This document shows positions 21,182 through 29,324 of a stretch of DNA of 64,000 nt, piece by piece. The position numbers and the translations under genes were made by a program. The notes beneath the pieces are model-generated. The model was not told the origin of the DNA and made no database searches. It was given only the letters and a program-made list of their open reading frames with translations. Source of the stretch: Streptomyces formicae (GTDB taxonomy: Bacteria > Actinomycetota > Actinomycetes > Streptomycetales > Streptomycetaceae); the NCBI RefSeq assembly GCF_022647665.1, contig NZ_CP071872.1, positions 1-64,000 of the forward strand. The letters are read 5' to 3'. How positions within the stretch are numbered: the stretch's first letter is position 1; each line of letters begins with the position of its first letter.

Positions 21182-23528
21182 GCGAGGCTACGACACCGAA
21201 GGGACAGGGATCCTGGGACCGAAGTGGGGCGGACCAGAGGCCTGCGCCTTGGAAGGGGCGCGAGGAGATGGAGTCCCGGCGGGCGGCAGGTACGTCCGAC
21301 GACAGGACGGTCGTTACCGTCTCGGCGGACATGCCGGGCCCCCGCTCGGCACCCCTGGATATCAACGGGGGCAGCTCTGAGGCCGAGAATCCCCCAGCCG
21401 AACGCGAGCCCAATAGCTCGTCGATCGGGCCCGTGACCGTGATGCCGGCGCCGGACAACGATGCCGGACACGCGAACGGCGAACGGTCTCACACCACGCG
21501 CGAGAACGCCATCACACCGCCCGGCACGGATCCGGTCCGCGACGAGCCGCCCACGATCGTAGGAGCAGCCTCCGGTGAAGCGCCGCGATACGACCAGCAC
21601 AACCACGGACCGGGCCAGGCCTACCAGGCCGCCTATCTCTACGTCACCAACTCCTATAACGGGGAGTGCGTGCGTGAACACCCCGTTCCGGAAGCCGACT
21701 TGATCGTCAGCACGGACGCCCGGTACGTTCCCCCGCGCGACAACGACCGGCTGAAGCAGGCCGAGCGGTGCCTGGCCGCATACGGCGTCGTAGTCTTGAG
21801 CGCCGCGCCGGGAAGCGGGCGCAGGACCACGGCACTGCGGCTGCTTTCCACCGCAGCCGTCGAACCGTTCGGACCACCACTCGAACTGGTCGATCTGGAA
21901 CCGGAGTGGTCCGAGGTCAGGGTCGGTCAGCTGCCCAAGCTAACGGGCCGGGGCTACGTCCTCGACCTGACGGAGCTCCCGACCGAGGAGCCGCACGAGC
22001 GGATGCGTGCGTTGCTCAGCGACTACGGCCGCGAGGGTGTGAGCAAGGGATGGCGCCTCGTCATCCTGGCCGCCCCCCAGACGTGGCGCGGGCGTTGGCT
22101 CGACGCCGCCGCAGACTTCGTCGTACCACTTCCATCGCCCGACGCCCGAAACTTGGCAAAGCGGGAACTGGCGGCGCACGACGCCACCGACCGCGTGGCG
22201 TGGGTCGACCACGAGGTGTTCTCTGACATCTGGGCCTCAAATCCGCCGGCGCACGAAGCCTGCCGCCTCGCTAGGATCGTGGTGGACGCGAAACATCCGT
22301 TCGGCCGTGTACCCGACCGAGAGTTCCTGGCACGAATCCTCGACGAGTTCCAGGGCTGGCGCGACCACATCGAGCGCTTGCTGAACGAGGAACCCCGAGG
22401 CCAGGGGCAGCCTAGTCTCCTCGCCAACCGAGCCACCGTGTGGGCGGGCGCGCTGCTGCACGGCGGCGAACCCCGCTCGGTGCTGAAAGCTGCGGACACG
22501 TTGATGGGCACCCTGGAAATCCCGCGCGCACCCAGGGACGTCCTGGGTGACGCGACCTCGTCCCAGCGACTCGACGCGGCGAGCCTAACCCCGCGCGGCG
22601 GCCACATTTTCCACGACGAGGACAAGCACGCCCTGGCGCCCGCCATTCTGGACAACCTCTGGACGGAGTTCCCCACCCAGCGCTCGCTGTGCAACACCTG
22701 GGCCGTGTCAGTCGCCGCCGACCCGGACATCCCCGAGGATGACGCGCGGATCGTCACGCACCGCCTCCTCCACCTGGCCACGACCCGCCACGACGGCGCC
22801 ATCCTCGACGCCCTGGCAACCGGACTCGAGGGCTCACGGCGTCAGCTGGCCACCGACGCCCTGACCACGGCGGCACTCGACCCGAACATCGGCGCATACG
22901 TGCGGCAGCGCCTCTACACCTGGTCCCGCAAGGCCTCGTCATCCCATACGCTGCAACTCGTCATCGCCGTCTGCGGCGGCCCCCTGGGGCGTGCCGAGCC
23001 CGGCATTGCCCTGACCAGGCTTCGCTGGGCCACCGAACGCAGTCCTCTGGGAACCCCATCCGCGGTCCGAGCCTTCAAGACGCTCATCATCGAACATCCA
23101 ACCGAGGTCCGCGCTGCGACAAGATCCTGGTTCGACAAAGTCGACCTCAACGAGACACTGTCCGTCTTCTTCGCGATCGCGTCCAGCGACGAGGGCGCAG
23201 CACTCCTGCTGAACGAGGTCGATGACGACACCGGACGCGACCGGTTCGTACGTGCCTGGCAACAGTTGCTCCTAAAGGAGGACTCTCGAGAAGTAGTGGA
23301 CCAGCAGATCACCCGGTGGGGCGAGCTCGCCGACCAGGACTTCCTCCCCGGGAGAAGTTGGTCGACTTGCTCGCCGATGTGTACGAGCCGGACGTCCAGC
23401 GGAGAGGCCTCAACCGGTTCTACGACGACAGCCCTGGCTTTCTGGACTCCTTCTGGGGACACGTGCTCGGCGAGGCGATCCAGCGCCGCAAGCAGCGCCG
23501 CGAAGGGGAACTGGCGCGCCGGCCATGA
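21178..23528 (+). CDS. STAND-like P-loop protein, carries a one-base frameshift
   Basis: A large protein of about 783 residues if the frame is repaired. Residues 1–135 are disordered; about 136–160 hold a short motif (YDQHNHGPGQAYQAAYLYV) like the cyclase tail. A P-loop follows near 208–217 (SAAPGSGRRTT) with Arg where Walker A has Lys, then YVLDLTELP and RLVILAAP strands. The rest is helical and repeat-like. As read, the frame shifts near 23,345 (…DQDFLP then GRSWSTC). Adding one C in the CCCC run restores REKLVDLLADVYEPDVQRRG to a stop at 23,528 that overlaps the next gene's ATG. Unrepaired, it runs to 23,736 through the next gene. This is either a sequencing error or a real lesion. The role is probably signal sensing or scaffolding. 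Confidence 0.7.
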
Positions 23529-24226
23529 GACGACTTCCCTGGCGGTATCAGCGCACCCGCATCACATGCACGTGGCCCTCAGCGATACCGGGCATCCGGT
23601 TCACCGCGGTGGGCAAGGTCATGTACGTGCCGTCCGCCGAGCTGCGGGCCAGGGGCCGGGCGGCCGGGAACGCCGCGGCCCGGCTCGCGCTCGACACGCT
23701 CGCAGAGTCCGTCACCAGTCGACACCGTCCGGTTGACCTATTGGCAGCACAGGAACAAATGTCCTTGCGCACTGCGGAGTTGACCGAAGCGGAGGGACAC
23801 GAGCACGTGCACGTCAGGGCACGATTGATCCTCACCCTGGCACCGGAGGACCAAGCCCGCGCGCAGGCGTACGAGGACGCCCTGCGCGCTGAGCGTCTAC
23901 GCCACGCACAGGAACGCGACCGCCTCGCGTATCTGCGCGCCACGGTTTTGGCCGAACCGACGATGGCGCGTACATGGTGGCTTGACCGTCAGCGTGATCA
24001 GCTGGCCGAACTCACCTGGAAGGAGTTCAACGAGAAGGTACTGCCCACAGTCGCCGACCCCGACGACGCCCATGCCCGCGCCCTGAGTGTCGCCCAGGTC
24101 CTCGCAGAGGTTGTCGAACAGCTCGGAGACGACACGGACCGCCACAAGCAGTTCGTCGCGACGGCGCGTTGGGTGCTGCGGGAGATGGGATGGGACGCGA
24201 CGGCGGAGCGACTATCTGAGTTCTAA
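23525..24226 (+). CDS. Unknown helical protein coupled to the P-loop gene
   Basis: A 233-residue protein with no signal peptide. A short beta-rich N-terminus (RYQRTRITCTW … FTAVGKVMYVPS) is followed by long charged helices (LLAAQEQMSLRTAELTEAEG; ARAQAYEDALRAERLRHAQERDRLAYLRATVL). The layout, a beta-containing head, an alternating strand such as VHVRARLILTL and a coiled coil, is faintly reminiscent of SPFH/band-7 proteins, but I cannot confirm it. Its ATG overlaps the repaired stop of the P-loop gene (ATGA), so the two are probably made in fixed proportion. It is the last gene of the five-gene locus. Confidence 0.7.
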   Translation: MRRLPWRYQRTRITCTWPSAIPGIRFTAVGKVMYVPSAELRARGRAAGNAAARLALDTLAESVTSRHRPVDLLAAQEQMSLRTAELTEAEGHEHVHVRARLILTLAPEDQARAQAYEDALRAERLRHAQERDRLAYLRATVLAEPTMARTWWLDRQRDQLAELTWKEFNEKVLPTVADPDDAHARALSVAQVLAEVVEQLGDDTDRHKQFVATARWVLREMGWDATAERLSEF

Positions 24227-24792
24227 GCGCGCATCCGTAAGTTCTGCGTGAAAAGGGAGGCGAGGCCGTCCGGGCGGGAGGCATTGACATGGCCCTCGCC
24301 AGGCGTTCGATCAGGTGTCAGCATCGTCCGCCCGCCCGGCGAGGTTGTGGTCAGTGTGCGCGCGCCCACCGTGTTCGCCAATCCGTCCGCCTGCGAGTGC
24401 GCGAGGTTACGTCGGGGCAGAGCACGGGGACTGGTTCTACGGCCGGGACCAGATGATCCACACGGTCTTGGAGCGGATGGACGCCCGGGCCGCACCGCCA
24501 CGTATACGTCGTCCCCTCTCGCTGCTGGGGGCCTCGAACGGAACACGTCGTGACCGAGAGAGCGAGGATCCAGCGGCGTTTGCTTGTTTGGCCGGGCAAG
24601 AGAAGGTAAGAAGCCTATGATTCCGCGATGTGTAGCCTGCGGAGATTGCAGGAGCAATCCAGGATGAGGGTGTGCCCATCAGTGGGCACATCGAGTCGGG
24701 ACAGCCGGATCGAGCAGGAGTGAAACGGGTAGGAAAGTCCGATTCTCGCGCAAAGACTAGGTAAAGATGCAGGTCAGGGCGGTGCCCTACTC
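24227..24792 (+). other. Decayed end of the first island segment, with a STAND-protein relic
   Basis: No intact gene. In one frame (about 24,400–24,480) the sequence EHGDWFYGRDQMIHTVLERM is recognisable. It is the conserved lead-in (…WFxGRdxl…L) that precedes the P-loop of large Streptomyces STAND/NACHT-type proteins. The P-loop itself is missing. A short perfect inverted repeat, tgtgccca…tgggcaca, lies at 24671–24690. Confidence 0.45.
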
Positions 24793-24885
24793 GGGTTCGA
24801 CTCCCCTAGGCTCCACCCGGTAAATGCCCCCTGGCCTGCGAAAACGCGGGTTCAGGGGGCATTTTTCGTGCCCGTCGGTGGGCGC
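24793..24885 (+). repeat. tRNA-Ala 3' end + terminator, copy 2 (candidate attR)
   Basis: It starts exactly like tRNA-Ala from the T loop (gggttcgactcccctaggct) and includes the terminator hairpin. It matches 17052–17144 with one difference (ccc for ctc), and weaker similarity runs another ~80 bp. No tRNA 5' half precedes it, so it cannot be a functional tRNA gene. It fits the far attachment site of an element occupying about 17.1–24.8 kb. Confidence 0.85.
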
Positions 24886-24990
24886 ATCGGTGCCCACCGA
24901 GAGTGGGAGGGAGGCCCGTGATCTCGGGGGTTTGCTTGATCGTGTGATCCCCTGTGGATCCCCTAGGCTCTTGGCTTCGGAGGCAGCCTC

Positions 24991-25215
24991 GTGATGTCCC
25001 CCACCCTGCGTGGCAAGCATGCGGGCACGATCCGGCGCCTGCGTGTCCAGATCGAACCCCGCCTGCCCGAGGGGCTGGCGCCGTATGAGATGTCGTCGGT
25101 GGCGATACCGGAGGACCCGCACGACTATGCCACCCCCGATCTGACGGTGTTGCCGGTGCAGTGGGACGAGGATGACTCCTGGCTGACAGACCCTCGTGAT
25201 GTCGTCGCCGATCGA
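24991..25215 (+). pseudogene. Uma2-family nuclease-fold gene fragment
   Basis: MSPTLRGKHAG, LPEGLAPYEMSSVAIPED and DYATPDLTVLPVQWDEDDSWL are the N-terminal half of a Streptomyces Uma2 (DUF820) protein, a PD-(D/E)XK-like family. Similarity ends abruptly after TDPRDV near 25,200, where an insertion-sequence relic begins. The start codon and first residues of the family are also missing. Confidence 0.55.
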
Positions 25216-25349
25216 CACCGGGGTTCTCCCACGCTACGGATCCTGATCTCTGCCCCTGTCGCGGCCTGCCTCGGAGTCGGTTCAAGCGTTGGACGTTGTG
25301 TCGGCGCAGGTCTGTGGGCGGGCTACGGTGTCGTCCCCTCCGCGGACTG

Positions 25350-25520
25350 GGACCGAGCAGCGGACCGATTCGACCGAGATCGTCGACCTGCGGAATGTGG
25401 CGTCCAGGACCGCGGTGACGCTCGGCAGCGTCTTGTCCCAGATCGGGATGACGACACGGAAACGCGACCAAGCCGTCGCCGAAGTCGTACTGCAGCCACA
25501 GCCCGGGCTCAGTCACCCAT
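25350..25520 (-). pseudogene. IS21-family transposase (IstA) fragment
   Basis: On the complement from 25,516 the sequence reads MTEPGLWLQYDFGDG and, after a frameshift, RVVIPIWDKTLPSVTAVLDAT. These are the catalytic-domain lead-in and following strand of IstA proteins common in Streptomyces. Nothing of the rest of IstA or of IstB is present. Confidence 0.6.
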
Positions 25521-25648
25521 GGCCGACAGACTCGCCGCCGACCGGCCTTGAACTGGGATTTCGCCTCGGTGTCCGCGTACTCGTCTGAGTGGCCCTGGCA
25601 AGATTTCCGTGAAGTTGGGGTGTGCCACCGTGCGCCTGTGACGCTCCG

Positions 25649-26040
25649 TCATGGGAAACGGCGTCGGAGCAGGGTCATGAGGATTATGCGGTGGCGGAGC
25701 AGCGGGACCTCTGCGTGGCCGGCCATGATCCGCTTCTGGAGTACCAGGTCGGTGATGCGGCCTTCGTTGACGCCGGAGTTGAACGGGGTGGTGATGCCTT
25801 GCACGACCGCGGGCTGGTCCTCGCGGATAGCGTTGGCCAGGTGGCCAGGTGGCCAGGTGGCCAGGTGGCCAGGTGGCCAGGTGGCCAGGTGGCCACCTGG
25901 CCAGGGCGGGGAGGCGGGAGGTCGCGAGTTGCTCGAGCCAGTGCGCAAGCAAGGTGAGGGTCTGTCCAATCAACGGCTGATCTTGGTTGTTGAGGTGTCA
26001 GTGGGTGGGGGGGTGAGAGGCGTCCTTCGAAGGCGATCTG
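25649..26040 (-). pseudogene. ISL3-type transposase C-terminal relic interrupted by a tandem repeat
   Basis: The complement encodes WLEQLATSRLPALA and, beyond a repeat array, NAIREDQPAVVQGITTPFNS and VNEGRITDLVLQKRIMAG, ending LLRRRFP-stop at 25,649. This is the C-terminal end of an ISL3-like transposase with its typical FNSGxNEGxxxxxxLxKR motif. The two halves are in different frames because an 8-bp repeat has expanded between them. The N-terminal domain is absent. Confidence 0.6.
25835..25890. repeat. Seven tandem copies of the 8-bp unit GGCCAGGT
   Basis: Seven perfect, uninterrupted copies are followed by GGCCACCTGGCC, which is the unit meeting its own inverse. Each junction creates the palindrome TGGCCA. 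It lies within the ISL3 transposase relic and has the look of slippage expansion. Confidence 0.95.
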
Positions 26041-26048
26041 GAAGGCGT

Positions 26049-26519
26049 TCACACCTCGGCAAGGTGGGCGGATATCTCCCCATGGGTCAGTTCCTTCGCG
26101 GAGAGCGAGAGCACCATCTCGTCGACGCCGGTCAGGCGCTTCCGCCGCTTCTTGACGATCTTCGGTTCGAAGGAGCCGCCACGGTCACAGGGCACTGTTA
26201 TCTCCACCGGGCCGACGTCGGTCAGCACCGTCTTGGAACCTTTGCCATTGCGGGAGTCGCCGCCGTTCTTGCCAGCCGCATCGTGCTTGTCATAGCCAAG
26301 ATGGTCGGTGATCTTGCCCTCCAGGGCGGACTCCAGCAGCCGCTTGGTCAGCTGCCGCGGCAGCCCGCCTTCACCGGTCAGCCGCAGACGTTCGGCCTGA
26401 GCGCGGCTCACCAGCTCGTCGATCAACTGATCGTCCACGGCCTTCTCCGACGCGGCTTTCTTGGACTCAATGGCCCCGGACTCCGACACGTTCTCACTGG
26501 TCATCGACGCATCTTCCAT
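26049..26519 (-). pseudogene. IS256-family (Mutator-type) transposase, N-terminal fragment
   Basis: About 156 residues: RLLESALEGKITDHLGYDKHD, the linker GGDSRNGKGSKTV, GPVEITVPCDRGGSFEPKIV, and LSLSAKELTHGEISAHLAEV, which is where IS256 transposases normally continue with YGAEVS… Here a stop follows at once and the sequence joins the ISL3 relic. The catalytic DDE domain is missing, so it cannot transpose. Confidence 0.75.
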
Positions 26520-26591
26520 GATCGAGAGTTACACCGAACGTCTTACAGTCCCAACAGGCCACGTCACGAGTCTCGATCAACCCGGAATGGT

Positions 26592-27662
26592 TCAGTGTAG
26601 GTACCTGTCGAAGAACTCGGTCGTGTACCGGATCGCGATCTGGCGCTGTTCGGCGGGCTTGAGCTGCTGGGGCGTACCGCTGTCGCTCGTACTCTGGCAC
26701 CGGCCGCCGGAGAGGTTCCGCTTCTCGACGGCGACATCGTCCGTCGCGAAGGCCGGTCCGGTGCCGGGTGTCCAGACCGTGTTGAAGAAGTTGTGGTTGC
26801 CACCGGTCACGTCGTGGTGTTCAACATGGGGATTGCCGGCGGCCATGGCGAGAGGGATCTTGCTGTCCTCCCACATGGCGTCACAGGTTCCGGCGATGAC
26901 CGAGAGCGGGAGGTGAGTGAGGTGATCCTTGGCGGCGTCGATGCCGTTCATGGCGGGTGCGAAAGCCATCACGGCCCGGAGGTGAACGCCGGTCGGGTTC
27001 TCGTGGCTGTCCAGCGCCTGCGCCAGCACCCCGCCGCCGCCACGCGAGTGCCCGAGCGTACCGACCCGGTTCAGGTCTACATGGCCGCTGAACTGCTTGA
27101 GCTTGGCCAGCGGCCCCTTCTCGGTGGAGAGTTTCTTCCACATTTCCAGGTGCTTGTCGAGTAGAGCCGCGCGGGCGACGGTCCCTTGGTTCTTTTCCTG
27201 CGCCTGGATGCCGTTGGCCGACACCGACACCACGATGTAGCCCTTCTCGGCCAGAGCCTGGGCGAGATAGGAGTACCCCAGGTAGTTGTCGACGGGCTTG
27301 GCGTCCTTGGCGCACGGCCATCCCTGCGCACGTACAGGTTTGTCGCCCGACTGACAGGTGTCGCCCCAGCCGTGCAGCATCAGCACCATCGGATGCCTGC
27401 CCTCGTCCAGCTTGCGAGGGTAAGTGACCGCGGCCTTGAGTTCGACGGACTTGCCGTCCAGGCCCGGTGGAGCGAAGGCAGTGTCGCCGAGGTCGTAGTT
27501 CACCTCCGCCGCCTTGGCAGTGCCGGGCTTGGTGGAGATGTCGGCCGAACCGGCGGGCGTGGGCTTCGGCTGGGAACTGCTGCACGAGGTGGCAAGAGTC
27601 ATGGCCGTGACAGCTGCTGCGGCCAGAACACTGTGGCGCATTGCATGAGAGGGCTTACGCAT
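26592..27662 (-). CDS. Lipoprotein-like alpha/beta hydrolase (dienelactone hydrolase/PET-hydrolase-like fold)
   Basis: A secreted hydrolase of about 356 residues. The N-terminus has a basic stretch, a hydrophobic segment (VLAAAAVTAMTLATSC) and a lipobox-like cysteine, so it is probably lipid-anchored outside the membrane. The fold shows HPMVLMLHGWGD (oxyanion strand), a long insertion, the nucleophile elbow LGHSRGGGG, an acid in VIAGTCD and the histidine in TGGNHNFF. The substrate is unknown; an esterase or lipase role is likely. The start is uncertain: ATG at 27662 or 27641, while the frame is open to 27734. It is the only intact gene in the second island segment, surrounded by relics. Confidence 0.8.
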   Translation of the reverse strand: MRKPSHAMRHSVLAAAAVTAMTLATSCSSSQPKPTPAGSADISTKPGTAKAAEVNYDLGDTAFAPPGLDGKSVELKAAVTYPRKLDEGRHPMVLMLHGWGDTCQSGDKPVRAQGWPCAKDAKPVDNYLGYSYLAQALAEKGYIVVSVSANGIQAQEKNQGTVARAALLDKHLEMWKKLSTEKGPLAKLKQFSGHVDLNRVGTLGHSRGGGGVLAQALDSHENPTGVHLRAVMAFAPAMNGIDAAKDHLTHLPLSVIAGTCDAMWEDSKIPLAMAAGNPHVEHHDVTGGNHNFFNTVWTPGTGPAFATDDVAVEKRNLSGGRCQSTSDSGTPQQLKPAEQRQIAIRYTTEFFDRYLH

Positions 27663-27777
27663 GGAATGGAGGCTCTTTCGACGCGCGGTTCTGAAACTGG
27701 GGCCTGCGAGGAATGAATGTCGTAGCGGCATCAAGACCCTAGGTGCACTTCTTGTCTGACATGCATGTGTTTGTGTT

Positions 27778-28175
27778 TCAGCCTGTATCAGTGTTGCCGG
27801 CAGGCCGGTGGCCGTTGTCAGGGGCGCCGTCGGCCGCGTTCGAGGGAAGCCGGAGTGTGGCCAACGCGCCGCCCTGTGGGCTGTTGGTGAAGTGCAGTAC
27901 GGCGTCGATGACGCGGGCTTGGCCCTGCGCGATGGTCAGGCCCAGTCCATGAGCGGTGCCGCGCTCGGGTGCGCCCGTACGGAAGCGCTGGGGCCGTCAT
28001 CCAGGAGGTCCTTCGGGTAGCCGGCTCCGCGGTCCCGCACGGTGACGGTGAAGTCGTCGAGATGGACTTCGATCGGCGGCCGGCTGTGGCGGCGCGCGTT
28101 GGCCACCAGGTTGGTGACGATGCGCTCCAGGCGTCGTGGATCGGTGTCGACTTCCGTGTCGTGGGCGTGCGTCAC
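27778..28175 (-). pseudogene. Sensor histidine kinase C-terminal (ATPase) relic
   Basis: The complement reads VDTDPRRLERIVTNLVANAR (N box), VTVRDRGAGYPKDLLDDG (G1) and, after a one-base frameshift near 27,990, RFRTGAPERGTAHGLGLTI (G2), ending at 27,778. It closely parallels the intact kinase at 30071–31384 (TDPRRLERIVSNLLVNAHRH; GAAERGSGHGLGLTI), so it is a decayed paralogue. The sensor and histidine-bearing parts are gone. Confidence 0.7.
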
Positions 28176-28357
28176 GGTGAGTTGGGAGGGCTCGGCCCGA
28201 GGGCGCGGGCGAGCCCACCGCCAAGGAATGGGCCGGATGGGCCGGAACCCTCGCGCACGACGTATTCACCTCTCTCGGTGCCGCCCATCGCATCACCCGC
28301 CGCCCGACCTGCACCGACAACCGTCCGATCCCTCAAGCCTGTTCTGGAGACCAGCAC

Positions 28358-28660
28358 ATGACCACGTCTGCCTTAACCGTCCGCTGCGCGTCGCCGTGAT
28401 CGGTGGAGGCCAGAACTGCGAACACGAGGTCTCACTGGCCACCGCCGCCGCGATCTGTGACGCCCTTCCGCATGGATACGAGGCTCTCGCCCTGACCATC
28501 GGCCGGGACGGGACCTGGCACGACGCCGAGGGCCGGCCCTTCCCCGACGGGTTGAGCAGTGCCGTGCGCCTGCTGGCCTCGTCCGACGTGGCCTTCCCGC
28601 TGTGCACGGCCCGCGCGGTGAGGATCGAGCCGTGGCCGTCACCCACGCCGACAGTCCCTG
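28358..28660 (+). pseudogene. D-alanine–D-alanine ligase N-terminal relic
   Basis: After an ATG with a weak ribosome site, the frame shifts into LRVAVIGGGQNCEHEVSLAT, the glycine-rich start of a D-Ala–D-Ala (or D-Ala–X) ligase. It continues to LLASSDVAFPL and, after a second frameshift, VHGPRGEDR, the family's FPxxHGxxGED motif. The ATP-grasp central and C-terminal parts are missing. It lies next to the sensor kinase relic on the opposite strand. Confidence 0.6.
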
Positions 28661-28839
28661 ATCCCCCTATTTTTGCGGGCGGCGGGCCAGCCTCCTTGCT
28701 TCTGCAAGTGCTCGGATGCAGTTGTCCACGAGTGGGTACCTCGTCATGACAGAGGGGGATCGAACCGGATCGAGAAGGGTGGCAAAAGCCGCGTTACGGC
28801 AAAACTGCAGCTCAGAACGGTAACGGTTTTGGGTTGGGA

Positions 28840-28920
28840 TCCCCTGGCTCCACTTGCTAAAAGCCCTCTGGCCTGCGGAACGCGGGTTCAGGGGGCATTT
28901 TCGTGCCCATCGGTGGGCGG
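28840..28920 (+). repeat. tRNA-Ala 3' end + terminator, decayed copy 3
   Basis: cccctggctccac followed by the hairpin (agccctctggcctgcgg … gttcagggggcatttt) and cgtgcccatcggtgggcg match copies 1 and 2 with several substitutions and small deletions. It bounds a second segment of about 4 kb (24.8–28.8 kb). Confidence 0.75.
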
Positions 28921-29324
28921 ATCTGTGTCCACGGGGACCAGGGAGCCCTCGCCTTGCGGTGCCGATGCCGGTGACCGTGACGGCACCGCCGCTCGGCCAG
29001 GTCGTGGCGTATTGACCTCTCGGGTTTGTATCGGGCGGGTATCAGGGAGGGCTTTGTTGTCCATCGAACGGTGCGCTGGGCCACGGCGAAGTAAAGCCAC
29101 AGGGAGCTGGAGTGCTGCGGATCCGGCACCTGCCCGAGCCATTCCACCCGTCTGGCCTGGGCGTTTACGGAGGGAAGAGGTCGGTGGGGCGTACTCGTGT
29201 CCGCTGTGTGACGCAGTCGCCGTGTCCGGTGTCTGGCATATCGTTCCTTTCGGGTCGTCGGCTGTGCGTCCGTGCACACGGGCCGATGCGTCAACTGAAG
29301 CGCCCGAACAGGAGTGATCCGCCC
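28921..29324. other. Spacer after the third tRNA repeat
   Basis: I see no supportable gene. Two overlapping frames on the complement (28,857–29,294) encode Arg/His/Pro-rich sequence with no domain. The regulator's frame is open to 29112, but its real start is at 29325. Confidence 0.3.

Noticed and set aside
21178-23736. Taking the P-loop ORF as it stands to 23,736.
   Set aside because: The last ~130 residues are low-complexity Ser/Ala/Gly/Arg sequence in the wrong frame and would overlap the next gene by 200 bp; the frameshift model fits better.
17075-24792. A hidden integrase or transfer gene in the first island segment.
   Set aside because: I looked for tyrosine or serine recombinase motifs in all larger frames and saw none; the segment is described as lacking one.
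24793-24830. A second tRNA-Ala gene.
   Set aside because: Only the T loop to acceptor end is present; the D arm and anticodon arm are missing, so it is an attachment-site copy.
25835-25910. Possible CRISPR array.
   Set aside because: The units are 8 bp and directly adjacent, with no spacers and no cas genes; it is a simple tandem repeat.
28857-29294. Complement ORFs between the third tRNA repeat and the response regulator.
   Set aside because: Two overlapping frames rich in Arg/His/Pro with no domain and no ribosome site; treated as chance.
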